NCBI GenBank assembly: GCA_025934735.1
Contig: JAICWP010000004.1
Location: 124,001 to 188,000, forward strand
Direction: 5' to 3'
Source: Terriglobales bacterium
GTDB taxonomy: Bacteria; Acidobacteriota; Terriglobia; Terriglobales; Acidobacteriaceae
DNA: 64,000 bases
Notes under the pieces: model-generated
The model's input: the letters and a program-made list of their open reading frames with translations, nothing else
What the model was told of the DNA's origin: nothing
Database searches by the model: none
Part shown: piece after piece, positions 9,038-17,318 of the stretch
Numbering within the stretch: the first letter of the stretch is position 1
Layout of the letters: each line of letters begins with the position of its first letter
Position numbers and translations under genes: made by a program

Positions 9038-10012
9038 ATGATGCAGGCCGGCGAATCCGCAAGCACCACTGCAGGCCAGATAGCGGCCCAACCCGCCGCG
9101 GACCTGGCCATCGCCACTCGCGGGCTGCGCAAGGTCTTCGATGGCAAGGTAGCGGTGCGCAGCCTGACCTTGGAAGTGCCGCGGGGCGAAATCTTCGGCT
9201 TCCTGGGTCCGAACGGGGCCGGCAAGAGTACTTCCCTCAAAATGCTTCTTGGCCTGGTCGCGCCCACCCGCGGCCAAGCCACGGTGCTCGGACATCCGGC
9301 CGGTGACGTGGGCACCCGCCGAAAAATTGGCTTCCTACCCGAGCATTTCCGCTTCTACGACTGGCTTACCAGCGCCGAATTGCTGCGGCTTCACGGGCGG
9401 CTCTACGGCATGTCGCACGCCAGCCTGCGGCAGAAGGTTCCAGAACTGCTCGACCTGGTCGGCCTGGCGGAGCATGCGGGCAAGCGCCTGCGCGATTTCT
9501 CCAAGGGCATGCTGCAGCGCATTGGCTTGGCCCAGGCCTTGCTCAACGATCCCGAATTGATTTTTCTGGACGAGCCCACCTCCGGCCTCGACCCTGCCGG
9601 CCGCCGTCTGGTGCGGGACATCATCAAGGCGCAGCGCCAGCGCGGCGCCACCGTGCTGCTGAATTCCCACCTGCTCAGCGAAGTGGAAATCACTTGCGAT
9701 CGCGTGGCCTTTATCAAGCATGGTGAGGTAATCGAAACCCGCGACCTCAACAGCTTGCTGGAGGGACAAACCACTGTGCTGGTGCGCGCCTCGAACCTGA
9801 CCCCGGAAATGGCCGCCGGAGTGGAGAAGTGGGCGTCGTCGGTGGCGCTGCAGGATCACCAACTGACGCTCGCCGTGCCCTCACGCGAAGCCCTGCCCGA
9901 GGTATTGCGTTATCTGATCAGCCGCGGCGCCGAAATTTACGAGTTCACGCCCCAGCGCCTATCGCTTGAAGAACGCTTTCTGCAGATCGTGGGCAGCGAG
10001 GGAGGCCTCTGA
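9038..10012 (+). CDS. ABC transporter ATP-binding protein
   Basis: A 324-residue ABC-2-type exporter ATPase. Walker A GPNGAGKST is at about 57-65. The signature region reads FSKGMLQR (SKGM instead of SGGQ, common in ABC-2 exporters). Walker B with D-loop LFLDEPTSGLDP-like sequence (IFLDEPTSGLDP) is at about 175-186 and the switch His lies in NSHLLSE. The C-terminal 80 residues form a DUF4162-like extension. The stop overlaps the permease start by one base, so the two form one transporter. Substrate is not visible from sequence. Confidence 0.93.
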   Translation: MMQAGESASTTAGQIAAQPAADLAIATRGLRKVFDGKVAVRSLTLEVPRGEIFGFLGPNGAGKSTSLKMLLGLVAPTRGQATVLGHPAGDVGTRRKIGFLPEHFRFYDWLTSAELLRLHGRLYGMSHASLRQKVPELLDLVGLAEHAGKRLRDFSKGMLQRIGLAQALLNDPELIFLDEPTSGLDPAGRRLVRDIIKAQRQRGATVLLNSHLLSEVEITCDRVAFIKHGEVIETRDLNSLLEGQTTVLVRASNLTPEMAAGVEKWASSVALQDHQLTLAVPSREALPEVLRYLISRGAEIYEFTPQRLSLEERFLQIVGSEGGL

Positions 10013-10842
10013 TGGGCACCTGGATCATGGCCGGCGTCACCTTCCGCGAGGCCGCGCGCAAAAAGATCCTATGGATGGCAATCGCCGCCGGTCTGGCGTT
10101 CCTGGCCCTCTTCGGTACCGGCCTGCACTACCAGATGAAGGACCTGGCTGCGCGCGGGATGAATCCCATCCTGCTGAAACAAATTCCCGGCACCATGCTG
10201 ATGGTGGGGCTCTATGCCATTGACCTGCTGACCGTGGTGATGACCGTGCTTGTCTCCGTGGACACGCTTTCCGGCGAGATCGCCTCCGGCACCATCCAGG
10301 CGGTGGCCACCAAGCCGCTGCCCCGCTGGCAGATTGTGCTTGGTAAGTGGCTGGGCTTTGCCGCCATGATGACCGCCTATTTAGCGCTGCTGGTCGGCGG
10401 CATCAACCTCATCACCTACGCCATGGCGCGTGTGACGGCGCACAATGTGCCGCAAGGCTTCGCGCTGATGTGGCTGGAAAGCGTGCTGCTGCTCTCTATT
10501 ACTTTCTTTTTCGGGACGCATTACTCCACTCTAACCAACGGCGTGCTTGCCCTCGGCCTGGTCGGTCTGGCCTTCCTGGGGGGGTGGATCGAGCAGATTG
10601 GCGCCGTCACCAGCACTACGAGCGCGGTGAACGTGGGCATTGTGGCCAGCATCATTATGCCCAGCGAAGCATTGTGGCGGCGCGCCGCTAACTCCATGCA
10701 ATCTCCACTGGCCAGCGTGCTCAATTTCTCTCCCTTCAGTTCCGCTTCCCTGCCCAGTTCCACGATGGTGGTCTATGCCGGGGTATATGCCGCCGTGGCC
10801 TTGTTCTTCGCCATTCGCAGCTTCAGCCGGCGTGATTTGTAA
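10012..10842 (+). CDS. ABC-2-type transporter permease
   Basis: A 276-residue integral membrane protein with six likely helices, beginning FREAARKKILWMAIAAGLAF and ending near AALFFAIRSF. The conserved ABC-2 segment D(T)LSGEIASGTIQAVATKPL follows helix 2. It overlaps the ATPase gene by one base and would form the homodimeric membrane channel of that exporter. The substrate could be a polymer, drug or ion; there is no accessory gene to decide. Confidence 0.87.
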   Translation: MGTWIMAGVTFREAARKKILWMAIAAGLAFLALFGTGLHYQMKDLAARGMNPILLKQIPGTMLMVGLYAIDLLTVVMTVLVSVDTLSGEIASGTIQAVATKPLPRWQIVLGKWLGFAAMMTAYLALLVGGINLITYAMARVTAHNVPQGFALMWLESVLLLSITFFFGTHYSTLTNGVLALGLVGLAFLGGWIEQIGAVTSTTSAVNVGIVASIIMPSEALWRRAANSMQSPLASVLNFSPFSSASLPSSTMVVYAGVYAAVALFFAIRSFSRRDL

Positions 10843-11071
10843 GGAGTTTGTGCTGCAACTCGCTGAGCGGCTGGAGCCGTGAAGCATCTTGCGTGTACTA
10901 CAGAGGTCTTGCTCAAGATAGGCTTGGGGAGCGACCCTGAGCATGACGCCATCCCTACGGCTCGGCGCCCCAGCGCCAACCCCGCGCGATTGCCTCTAGA
11001 TGTCCGTCCTGCAATGGTTTCCAGGGAATGTTCGCATTCACGAAACCTTTTGCAGCAGAGCTGAATCTAAG

Positions 11072-11083
11072 TAGCTGAATGGT
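11072..11083 (+). repeat. Short intergenic repeat TAGCTGAATGGT, copy 2
   Basis: Second exact copy of the 12-mer found at 8998-9009, about 2 kb away in another gap. It lies in the 293-base stretch 10843-11135, in which I see no gene. Confidence 0.4.
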
Positions 11084-11135
11084 TCTGTGGGCCCGGTAAC
11101 TGTGGTTTTTGCGTCCCGGCCAAGGGGGTAGGAAT

Positions 11136-11393
11136 ATGTTCTCAGTTCTGCGGGATCTGTTCTCGGCTCTGTGGGATGTGTTTTTTGGCTGTCGTCACCA
11201 GCATTACAGCTTCCCCATCAGCAGCAAGATTTTGAAACAGCGCTCGGTCGCTCCCGGCGCCACCGGTAATTACGTGGTTTGCCTGGATTGCGGCAAGGAA
11301 TTTGCCTATGACTGGGAGCAGATGAAGGTTGTTTCGGCTCTGCGCCCTGCGACCGCTGCTCTGCGCAGCGCCCATTCGTTTGCTGTGAAATAG
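11136..11393 (+). CDS. Small conserved unknown with Cys pairs
   Basis: An 85-residue protein. ATG at 11136 is chosen because GGGGGTAGG stands just upstream; an in-frame start at 11109 has no ribosome binding site. The amphipathic N-terminus (MFSVLRDLFSALWDVFFGC) is followed by C19-R-H-Q-H and later CLDCGKEFAYDW, a CxxC zinc-ribbon half. Together Cys/His and CxxC could bind zinc or a related metal. Function not recognised. It is a lone plus-strand gene facing eamA. Confidence 0.7.
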   Translation: MFSVLRDLFSALWDVFFGCRHQHYSFPISSKILKQRSVAPGATGNYVVCLDCGKEFAYDWEQMKVVSALRPATAALRSAHSFAVK

Positions 11394-11423
11394 AGTTCTC
11401 TCGCGTCTGCATGGCGGAGCTTG

Positions 11424-12407
11424 CTACTCGATAGGTTCAAAAATAGCGGGCTCCGCCTCCCGTCCGTTGGGCAATTGCACCAGCACCGTAGCCAATAGCA
11501 CCAGGACGATTCCCGCCACCTGAACCGGGCGGACCAGTTCGCCCAACGCCAAGGCCGCGATCAGAATGGAGAACACCGGCTCGAGGCAACTGGTCACGAT
11601 GGCGCGGGTGGCATCCAGATGCTGCAGCCCGGCAAAATAAAACAAGTACGGCACCAGCACGGAAATCACCGCGAACACCAGCAGGAACAGCCACTCCGCC
11701 GCGCTGTAGCCGGCCGCGACAATCTTCCAGGGCGGGTTCACCACCAACCAGAACAGCGCCGAGCCCAACAACACATACACGAGGATGCGCCAGTGGTCGT
11801 GCCGCGTGAGCAGGTCGTGTCCACCGACGTTGTAGAAAGCAAAAGCCAAGGCTGCCACCAGTGCCGCAGCTACCCCGGCGGCATTCAGATTAAAGCGCCC
11901 ACTGCCGACAATGCCGATGGATAAGGCGCAGCCGAGGACAGCCAGGGCCACCGAACTCACGCGCTGCGCGCTGGCCCGCTGGCGCCCGCGCGCCACCATG
12001 TACAGCAACACCCACACCGGCGCGGTGTACTGCAGGATGATGGCTACCGCCACATTGGTCTTCTGGATGGCGAAGTAATAGAAGTAGTTGGAAGCGGCCA
12101 CTCCCAGAACGCCCAGCACCAGGCAGCGGCTGAAATCGCCCCGCGGCAGCGCCATTCCCAGCCATCCGCGGCGCCACCACAAGAATGGCGCCAGCAGCAG
12201 CAGGGAGAACGTGGTGCGTGTCTGCGCCAGGATGAGCGGATCAATGGAGCGCAGCCCCGGCGCCCCGGCCAGCAGGCGCCCGGTAAATGCCGCCCGTCCC
12301 AAAGTAGCGGAGATGCCGAAGCAGAGTGCAGCCGCGGCTATGTACAGGTATCCCCGGAGGGGGTGGGGCTTAGCCGGCAAGAAGGTCGTCGAGGCGCTCC
12401 GGATCAA
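11424..12407 (-). CDS. EamA-family (DMT superfamily) transporter
   Basis: A 327-residue inner-membrane carrier with ten predicted helices arranged as two EamA repeats (about 20-165 and 175-310; YLYIAAAALCFGISATLGRA opens the first). Members export metabolites or amino acids; the substrate is not visible. Start choice is uncertain: TTG at 12407 is in frame, but TTG at 12380, overlapping the stop of the selenoprotein gene, would also leave all helices intact. The overlap with the upstream grx-like gene points to translational coupling. The C-terminus is hydrophilic and acidic (NGREAEPAIFEPIE). Confidence 0.85.
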   Translation of the reverse strand: MIRSASTTFLPAKPHPLRGYLYIAAAALCFGISATLGRAAFTGRLLAGAPGLRSIDPLILAQTRTTFSLLLLAPFLWWRRGWLGMALPRGDFSRCLVLGVLGVAASNYFYYFAIQKTNVAVAIILQYTAPVWVLLYMVARGRQRASAQRVSSVALAVLGCALSIGIVGSGRFNLNAAGVAAALVAALAFAFYNVGGHDLLTRHDHWRILVYVLLGSALFWLVVNPPWKIVAAGYSAAEWLFLLVFAVISVLVPYLFYFAGLQHLDATRAIVTSCLEPVFSILIAALALGELVRPVQVAGIVLVLLATVLVQLPNGREAEPAIFEPIE

Positions 12408-12606
12408 AGCCGATCATCACTTCCTGCCCGATCACCAGCGTGGGCGTGGAGCGGCTTTGGTAGGTCTCAACCAGCTCTCGGACTGCGTTGGCATCGTTGC
12501 TGACGTCGCGCTCTTCGAACTCGATACCTCTCGCCGAGAGGTAGGCCTTTACTGTTCGGCAGGGCGGTCAGCCGGGTTGGGTGAATACGATAATCGGGCT
12601 CTTCAT
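12370..12606 (-). CDS. Glutaredoxin-like selenoprotein (in-frame TGA as Sec13)
   Basis: Reading from ATG at 12606 gives a 78-residue glutaredoxin-fold protein if the TGA at 12568-12570 is decoded as selenocysteine. The start is MKSPIIVFTQPG-U-PPCRTV, so U13 replaces the first Cys of the usual glutaredoxin CPxC site (UPPC). Downstream are a beta-alpha pattern, the cis-Pro motif SRSTPTLVIG and the C-terminal FDPERLDDLL. Codon structure is intact on both sides of the TGA. A perfect hairpin at 12525-12543 fits a bacterial SECIS. No strong Shine-Dalgarno is visible. Neighbours are osmC upstream and eamA downstream on the same strand. The alternative is a recent Cys-to-stop mutation. Confidence 0.8.
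12525..12543 (-). promoter_or_regulatory. Putative bacterial SECIS hairpin
   Basis: On the minus strand TACCTCTC-GGC-GAGAGGTA forms a perfect 8-bp stem with apical loop GGC. The loop starts 32 nt after the TGA. The published bacterial SECIS model expects a G in the first two loop positions, a short upper stem, and about 16-37 nt between UGA and apical loop; all three hold. The stem is inside codons 22-28 of the glutaredoxin-like reading frame. Confidence 0.7.
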
Positions 12607-12651
12607 AGGCACATGAGACGCTCAAGCGTACCAGAACGTCGCCTTTAATTG

Positions 12652-13050
12652 TCAGACGTATTCGATGGTGGCGGTAATCCTAGCTGTTTTCTGCAGCATG
12701 GCTGAAACCGAGCAATATTTCTCCTTGGAGAGGCGCACCGCGTCCTCAAGCGCCTTTTTCGAGACCTGGCCGCCCACACGGTAGGTGAGCTTGATCGAGG
12801 TGTAAACGGTGGGGGGTTCTGCAGCGCGCTCCGCCTCCGCCCGCACTTCCAGAGAGGTGAACGGCTCGCGCTTTTTGCGCAGGATATTGACCACATCCGT
12901 GGCGGTGCAGCCGCACAGTCCGATCAGAACCAGTTCCATGGGACTGGGCGCGGTCTTTTCCTTGGCCGCATCCAGCACCACAGCATGGCCGCTCGTGGCC
13001 TGGCCCAGGAAACGTTCGTTGTCAGTCCACTTCGCAGAGGCAGTGATCAT
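12652..13050 (-). CDS. OsmC/Ohr-family peroxiredoxin-like protein
   Basis: A 132-residue OsmC-fold thiol peroxidase or related protein. The two family Cys are present: one in GLCGCTATDV (with an extra Cys) and one in KYCSVSAML. ATG at 13050 (MITASAKW) is preferred to the in-frame TTG at 13062 that abuts the CDF stop. It is placed between the CDF transporter gene and the glutaredoxin-like selenoprotein gene on the same strand. OsmC proteins reduce organic hydroperoxides using dithiol reductants; a link with the neighbouring redoxin is plausible but inferred. Confidence 0.88.
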   Translation of the reverse strand: MITASAKWTDNERFLGQATSGHAVVLDAAKEKTAPSPMELVLIGLCGCTATDVVNILRKKREPFTSLEVRAEAERAAEPPTVYTSIKLTYRVGGQVSKKALEDAVRLSKEKYCSVSAMLQKTARITATIEYV

Positions 13051-13062
13051 AGTCGTCTTCAA

Positions 13063-14490
13063 TTACCGTGTATTATCCGTTTGCGGCTCAGGATGAATGA
13101 GCACTCGAAACAGCTGGGGCGCCGCCTGCTTAAAGCGGATTTCCAGTTCGGTGATGACATCATGTACGCGCGACAGCGGCAGGTTGTCGGACATGGTGAC
13201 ATGGCAAGACAGATACAGGCGCCCTCGTACGCGCTTAATTTGAACGTCATGCAAATCAAGTACCTCCTTGAAATCCCTCACATTTCGCTTTAATTTCCGC
13301 TCCAGCTCGCGGTTCTCCCCTATCTGGTCGCCGGTCTCGATGGTGGAGGGTTCGCTCTCAATGTGCGTCAGGATGGAGGAAATCTCCGGGATCTCGTCGC
13401 GAATCTCCGATTCCAGCGTGCTGACGCGGTCGTGCGCCTGCAGCAGGCTGAGCTGTTCATCCAGTTCCAGATGCTGTTCCACATGCAGGCGCCCACCCAG
13501 GTCCTGAACGCTCACGTCATGGACGTTCAGGTTATTGCGCATGGCTACCGCGCGAATGCGGTCGAAAATGTTCTCCCCACGACCCGCCTGGGGAATGGAA
13601 TGCACCATCACGTCGGCATCGGGTAAAACGCGGTGCACCGCCGCGGTCACAGAATGCGCCATCTGCTCCGAGCGCTGGAAGGTGAGGTTTCGCCCCAGGC
13701 CCACGGAAACATCGGCGAAGTAGTGGTTCCCTGCCCGCCGAATCCGTACCCGGTCCAGTTCCAGCACGCCCTCCAGCTTGGAAATTTCATCAATGATGCG
13801 GGCGCGTATCCCGGTGGGGGCGGCATCCAGCAGCGCGTCTACCGTCTTGCGCGCCAGCCGCGAGCTCACGTACATGATCACGCAGGCTACGAACAGGGCT
13901 GCGATGGGATCGGCGTCGCGCAGCCAGTCCACGTGGAAGATCCGCCCCAGCGCAACCAGCAACAGGCCCAGCACCACCACCGCGCTCGACCATATGTCGG
14001 TGCTGAAGTGCAGCGCGTCTGCTTCCAGGGCCTGGCTATCGTATTTGACGGCGATCCGCCCCAGCGCCCGCGATCGCCAGAAGTCCACTCCCATGGACAG
14101 GAACATCACCAGGAAGGCCGCTATGCTGGGCTCAATCTCAATATGCCGGTAAAACAGCCGGACAACGGCTTCATAGATGATCCACACGCAGGTGAGCAGC
14201 AGCAGCCCCGTCTCCAGGAAGGCGGAGAAACTTTCTACTTTGCCGTGGCCATACTGGTGGTCGGCGTCGGCCGGCTTGTCGGATACGCGAACGGAAAATA
14301 ACGTGATCAAGGCGGCGATCAGGTCCAACCCCGAATGTGCCGCCTCCGAGAGGATACCCAGGCTCCCGGTGGAGACCCCTACAACAATTTTGAGCGCGGT
14401 AATGCCAATAGCGGCTACAACCGAATTGCCGGCCACAGCGCGCTTCTCCGCGCGCATCGAATCGGGGGTCAGGATCGCCGGATCGGCCAT
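13063..14490 (-). CDS. Cation diffusion facilitator (CDF) metal exporter with long C-terminal region
   Basis: A 475-residue proton/divalent-metal antiporter of the inner membrane. Six TM helices span about 15-215. The metal site is supported by HSGLD in TM2 and HFSTD in TM5, and HQYGHGKVE follows TM2. The cytoplasmic part is unusually long (about 220-475) and looks like two or more dimerisation/metal-sensing ZT-dimer-type repeats (DRVRIRRAGNHYFADVSVGL; LDLHDVQIKRVRGRLYLSCH). ATG at 14490 is chosen because GATAAT-N7 precedes it. The gene heads a run with osmC, the Sec-glutaredoxin and eamA. Confidence 0.9.
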   Translation of the reverse strand: MADPAILTPDSMRAEKRAVAGNSVVAAIGITALKIVVGVSTGSLGILSEAAHSGLDLIAALITLFSVRVSDKPADADHQYGHGKVESFSAFLETGLLLLTCVWIIYEAVVRLFYRHIEIEPSIAAFLVMFLSMGVDFWRSRALGRIAVKYDSQALEADALHFSTDIWSSAVVVLGLLLVALGRIFHVDWLRDADPIAALFVACVIMYVSSRLARKTVDALLDAAPTGIRARIIDEISKLEGVLELDRVRIRRAGNHYFADVSVGLGRNLTFQRSEQMAHSVTAAVHRVLPDADVMVHSIPQAGRGENIFDRIRAVAMRNNLNVHDVSVQDLGGRLHVEQHLELDEQLSLLQAHDRVSTLESEIRDEIPEISSILTHIESEPSTIETGDQIGENRELERKLKRNVRDFKEVLDLHDVQIKRVRGRLYLSCHVTMSDNLPLSRVHDVITELEIRFKQAAPQLFRVLIHPEPQTDNTR

Positions 14491-14497
14491 CTGCAGA

Positions 14498-14503
14498 ATT
14501 ATC
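14498..14503 (-). promoter_or_regulatory. -10-like element for a leaderless start of the CDF gene
   Basis: GATAAT on the minus strand is separated by 7 nt from ATG at 14490, with no Shine-Dalgarno between. It fits a leaderless transcript, though no convincing -35 was seen. Confidence 0.35.
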
Positions 14504-14556
14504 GCTTTTTCCCGCCAGTGCGCCAAAGCTTCTGGCGAGGTAGTTGAGCCCGCCGT

Positions 14557-15459
14557 CTATTTCTCTTTTGCCGCAAAGTCCACGATCTGCTTCAACATCT
14601 CATAAGGAATTCCCAAGTTAGTGCCGCGCCCGTTGATGAATAACGCAGGTGTTCCGGTCACGCCCACCTCTTTGCCTAAATTGACCGCCTGCTCCACATG
14701 TCCCCGGGTGGCGGGTTGGTCGGCGCAGGTGGCCGTCGCTTTCCCGTTTGCACCGGCAGCGGTGGCCAGTTCCGTCAGCTTGTCCGTGGCGTTGGACTCT
14801 GTAATGTTCTGCTGCTGGCTGTAAACGCTGTCCACAAATTTCCAGTAAGCGGCGTTGTTCTCCCGGCCCACGCAGTCGGCGAAAGACGCCGCCTTGAACG
14901 CCCAGTTGTGCGAGGCCAAGGGAAAGTTCTCCGAGATGAAGCGCACGTTGGGTTCGTCCGCCAGCAGTTTCTCGATGGTGGGCTGCGCCTCCTTACAGTG
15001 CGGACACTGCAGGTCGCTGAATTCCACCAGCGTTACCGTGGCATTGGCTGGGCCACGGGAAGGCCCCTTCGCTCCCTGAATCAGTTTCTCCGCCGTTTCG
15101 GCGAAGGGATGGGCTCCGAATGGCACCATGTTGCCCGAGATCGCGTACTGGTTGTCGGGGCTGACGTAAAACGTTACCTTTTCCGATCCCTGCTTGCCGC
15201 TCATGATCACGTTCACCTCGGACAGGGCGGGATCCTTGGCCGGCTTGATCGAGTCCACCTTCCAGGTAAGCGAGGCATCGTAGCCGAACATATGCTTCAG
15301 GAAATCATTGACGGTAGCTTCCGTCGGCAGATGCGCGGCACTAGCAGCGGGCGCGGCGGGATGGGGCTTGGCCGGCGCCGTTTTCTGCTTCGCCGCGAAG
15401 CTGGTCGCGGCACACCCGATCAGCAACAGCACAACTAATTTGCGGAGGCTCTGGGACAT
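14557..15459 (-). CDS. Exported DsbA-like thioredoxin-domain protein
   Basis: A 300-residue periplasmic thiol oxidoreductase. ATG at 15459 follows AAGGAA and begins a signal peptide (about 1-22, KLVVLLLIGCAATSFA; the Cys is not in a good lipobox). An N-terminal domain (about 40-125) of DsbC/G-N or DUF-like type precedes a thioredoxin fold with the active site CPHC (FSDLQCPHCKEAQP). The cis-Pro region is GVTGTPALFINGR. It is upstream of the CDF gene on the same strand, so oxidative folding, metal and redox genes are grouped. Confidence 0.88.
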   Translation of the reverse strand: MSQSLRKLVVLLLIGCAATSFAAKQKTAPAKPHPAAPAASAAHLPTEATVNDFLKHMFGYDASLTWKVDSIKPAKDPALSEVNVIMSGKQGSEKVTFYVSPDNQYAISGNMVPFGAHPFAETAEKLIQGAKGPSRGPANATVTLVEFSDLQCPHCKEAQPTIEKLLADEPNVRFISENFPLASHNWAFKAASFADCVGRENNAAYWKFVDSVYSQQQNITESNATDKLTELATAAGANGKATATCADQPATRGHVEQAVNLGKEVGVTGTPALFINGRGTNLGIPYEMLKQIVDFAAKEK

Positions 15460-15545
15460 TGATTGTTCCTTTTGTTTGGGCAATTTTGATTCTTGCTGCA
15501 CGTTCGAACCGTTGGATTCGGAAGTCGGTGGCTCTTTTACTTTGT

Positions 15546-15575
15546 GACTCAGTGCCTCGGTGTCTCTGTGGCTGA
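15546..15575. repeat. Degenerate CTC-N-GTGTCTCTGTGG-type intergenic repeat
   Basis: The gap between two minus-strand genes contains CTCAGTGCCTCGGTGTCTC followed by TGTGGCTGA. The wording resembles the short GTCTCTGTGG-type intergenic repeats seen in many environmental genomes. A related element is at 20512-20549. Function unknown. Confidence 0.35.
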
Positions 15576-15579
15576 TTTT

Positions 15580-17217
15580 TTATTCATACTTTGCCGCGAT
15601 GGGAAACCGCCGCCCCAAGCCGAACGCCTTTTCCGTGATCTTCAGCCCGGGCGCCGCCTGCTGGCGCTTGTATTCGGCACGGTCAACCATGCACACCACC
15701 CGCCGAACCAGGGCCGGGTCGAAGCCACGCTCCTGTGCAATCTGCTCGGGCGTCTTCAAGTCCTCGATATAGTCTTCCAGCACCCGGTCCAGGATTTCGT
15801 AGGCCGGCAGCGTGTCCGTATCCTTCTGGTCGGGCCGCAACTCGGCCGAAGGCGGCTTCTGGATGGTAGCCTGCGGAATTCGCGGCGCTTGAGAATTCAC
15901 ATAATCCGCCAGCCGGTAAACCATCGTCTTGGGTACGTCGGAGATTACCGCCAATCCGCCCGCCATGTCACCATAGAGGGTGCAGTAGCCCACCGCCAGT
16001 TCCGACTTGTTACCAGTCGAGAGTACGATCCCTCCAAATTTATTGGAATGGGCCATGAGCAGCGTGCCCCGGATGCGCGATTGGATATTCTCCTCGGTCA
16101 CGTCTTCCGGCATATCCTTGAAGGCCGGCCGCAGCGTGTTGCCGTAGGCCTCAAACAGCTCTCCGATCGGCAGCACCTCGAAGCGGATGCCCAGGTTGGC
16201 AGCCAGCGCGCGCGAATCTTCAATGCTGCCTTGCGAGGAATACTGGCTGGGCATGCTGACCCCCAACACATTTTCCGCTCCCAGCGCGTCCACCGCGATG
16301 CAGGCCGTGAGCGCCGAATCAATGCCTCCGCTCAGCCCCATGGTCACCTGGGTAAACCCGCATTTGCGGCAGTAGTCGCGCGTGCCCAGCACGAGGGCGG
16401 AATAGGCGCTGGCATCCTCGCCTTCCACCTGTTCGTGCAGGTCGCCGGCCAGCGCGTCGGGATCGAAAAAAATCAGGTCCTCTTCGAAGCTCTTCCCCTG
16501 CGCCACCACCCGCCCATCCGGGGCAAGCACGAAACTGGAGCCATCAAATACCAGGCTGTCATTGCCTCCCACCAGGTTCACCATCACCACCGGCACTTTG
16601 TCGTTGTGGGCCACGGTGCCTAGCATTTTCTGGCGGAACTCGCGCTTGCCCACCCAAAACGGCGAAGCGGAAATGTTGAGCAAGAAGTTGCCGCCGGCTC
16701 GCAGCAACTCCTCCACTGGATCGAGACCGTAAAGGCGCCGCGGCCAGAAGTGCTTATCGTTCCACGCGTCTTCGCAAATGGTGAGCGCCATCCTCTTGCC
16801 GCAAAAGGAAAACAGTTCCTGCTTCTGGGCGGGGGCGAAGTTACGCATTTCATCGAACACGTCGTAGGTGGGCAGCAGCATTTTCGACTGCACCAGTGCC
16901 ACCTGCCCATCCCGCAGCAAGGCCGCCGAGTTCATCACCCGCTTGCCGGTTTCCGCCTCCGCCGGGGTGACCACGCCGCAGATCACAGCGATGCCCCGCG
17001 TTTCCCGCGCAATCCGCTCCAGAGCCTCCTGGTTATGTGCGACAAACGACGGGCGCTCCACCAGGTCGCGGGGCGGATAGCCGCAAATGGCCAGTTCGGG
17101 GAAAAGAATCAGCCCGGCGCCCGCGGCACGCGCCCGCTGTGCGAAGGCGATAATCTTGCCTGCGTTGCCGCTGAAATCCCCGATGGTTGTGTTGATCTGG
17201 CCCAGCGCGATCTTCAC
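15580..17217 (-). CDS. nadE: Glutamine-dependent NAD+ synthetase
   Basis: A 545-residue two-domain enzyme that makes NAD+ from nicotinate adenine dinucleotide, ATP and glutamine. The N-terminal nitrilase-fold amidase (about 1-260) shows the Glu-Lys-Cys triad in ELAICGYPP, SKMLLPTYDVFDE and ICEDAWND (Cys about 147). The C-terminal synthetase has the PP-loop GLSGGIDSALTA at about 293-304, then GNKSELAVGYCTLYGDMAGG. Length is standard for the glutamine-dependent form. GTG at 17217 has no Shine-Dalgarno; a -10-like TACACT lies 6 nt upstream. The gene is divergent from the GAF phosphatase. Confidence 0.95.
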   Translation of the reverse strand: MKIALGQINTTIGDFSGNAGKIIAFAQRARAAGAGLILFPELAICGYPPRDLVERPSFVAHNQEALERIARETRGIAVICGVVTPAEAETGKRVMNSAALLRDGQVALVQSKMLLPTYDVFDEMRNFAPAQKQELFSFCGKRMALTICEDAWNDKHFWPRRLYGLDPVEELLRAGGNFLLNISASPFWVGKREFRQKMLGTVAHNDKVPVVMVNLVGGNDSLVFDGSSFVLAPDGRVVAQGKSFEEDLIFFDPDALAGDLHEQVEGEDASAYSALVLGTRDYCRKCGFTQVTMGLSGGIDSALTACIAVDALGAENVLGVSMPSQYSSQGSIEDSRALAANLGIRFEVLPIGELFEAYGNTLRPAFKDMPEDVTEENIQSRIRGTLLMAHSNKFGGIVLSTGNKSELAVGYCTLYGDMAGGLAVISDVPKTMVYRLADYVNSQAPRIPQATIQKPPSAELRPDQKDTDTLPAYEILDRVLEDYIEDLKTPEQIAQERGFDPALVRRVVCMVDRAEYKRQQAAPGLKITEKAFGLGRRFPIAAKYE

Positions 17218-17223
17218 GATTCA

Positions 17224-17229
17224 AGTGTA
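17224..17229 (-). promoter_or_regulatory. -10-like element, probable leaderless start of nadE
   Basis: TACACT is followed by 6 nt and then GTG (17217) on the minus strand; no ribosome binding site is possible in between. Confidence 0.4.
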
Positions 17230-17305
17230 ATGGCTGCGCTCGCCGGGTTGCCAGTCCCAGCTGCGGCCCCGCCCTTGCCAGCCATGCCGCCCAACGCGCG
17301 GCTGC

Positions 17306-17311
17306 TATCAT
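17306..17311 (+). promoter_or_regulatory. -10-like element, probable leaderless start of the GAF phosphatase
   Basis: TATCAT is followed by 7 nt (AAGCACA) and GTG at 17319. It lies opposite the nadE element in a gap of about 100 nt, giving two divergent leaderless-type starts. Confidence 0.45.
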
Positions 17312-17318
17312 AAGCACA

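Noticed and set aside
15493-16623. 376-codon plus-strand open frame
   Set aside because: It is antisense to nadE, whose domain motifs are complete; composition and lack of motifs mark it as a shadow.
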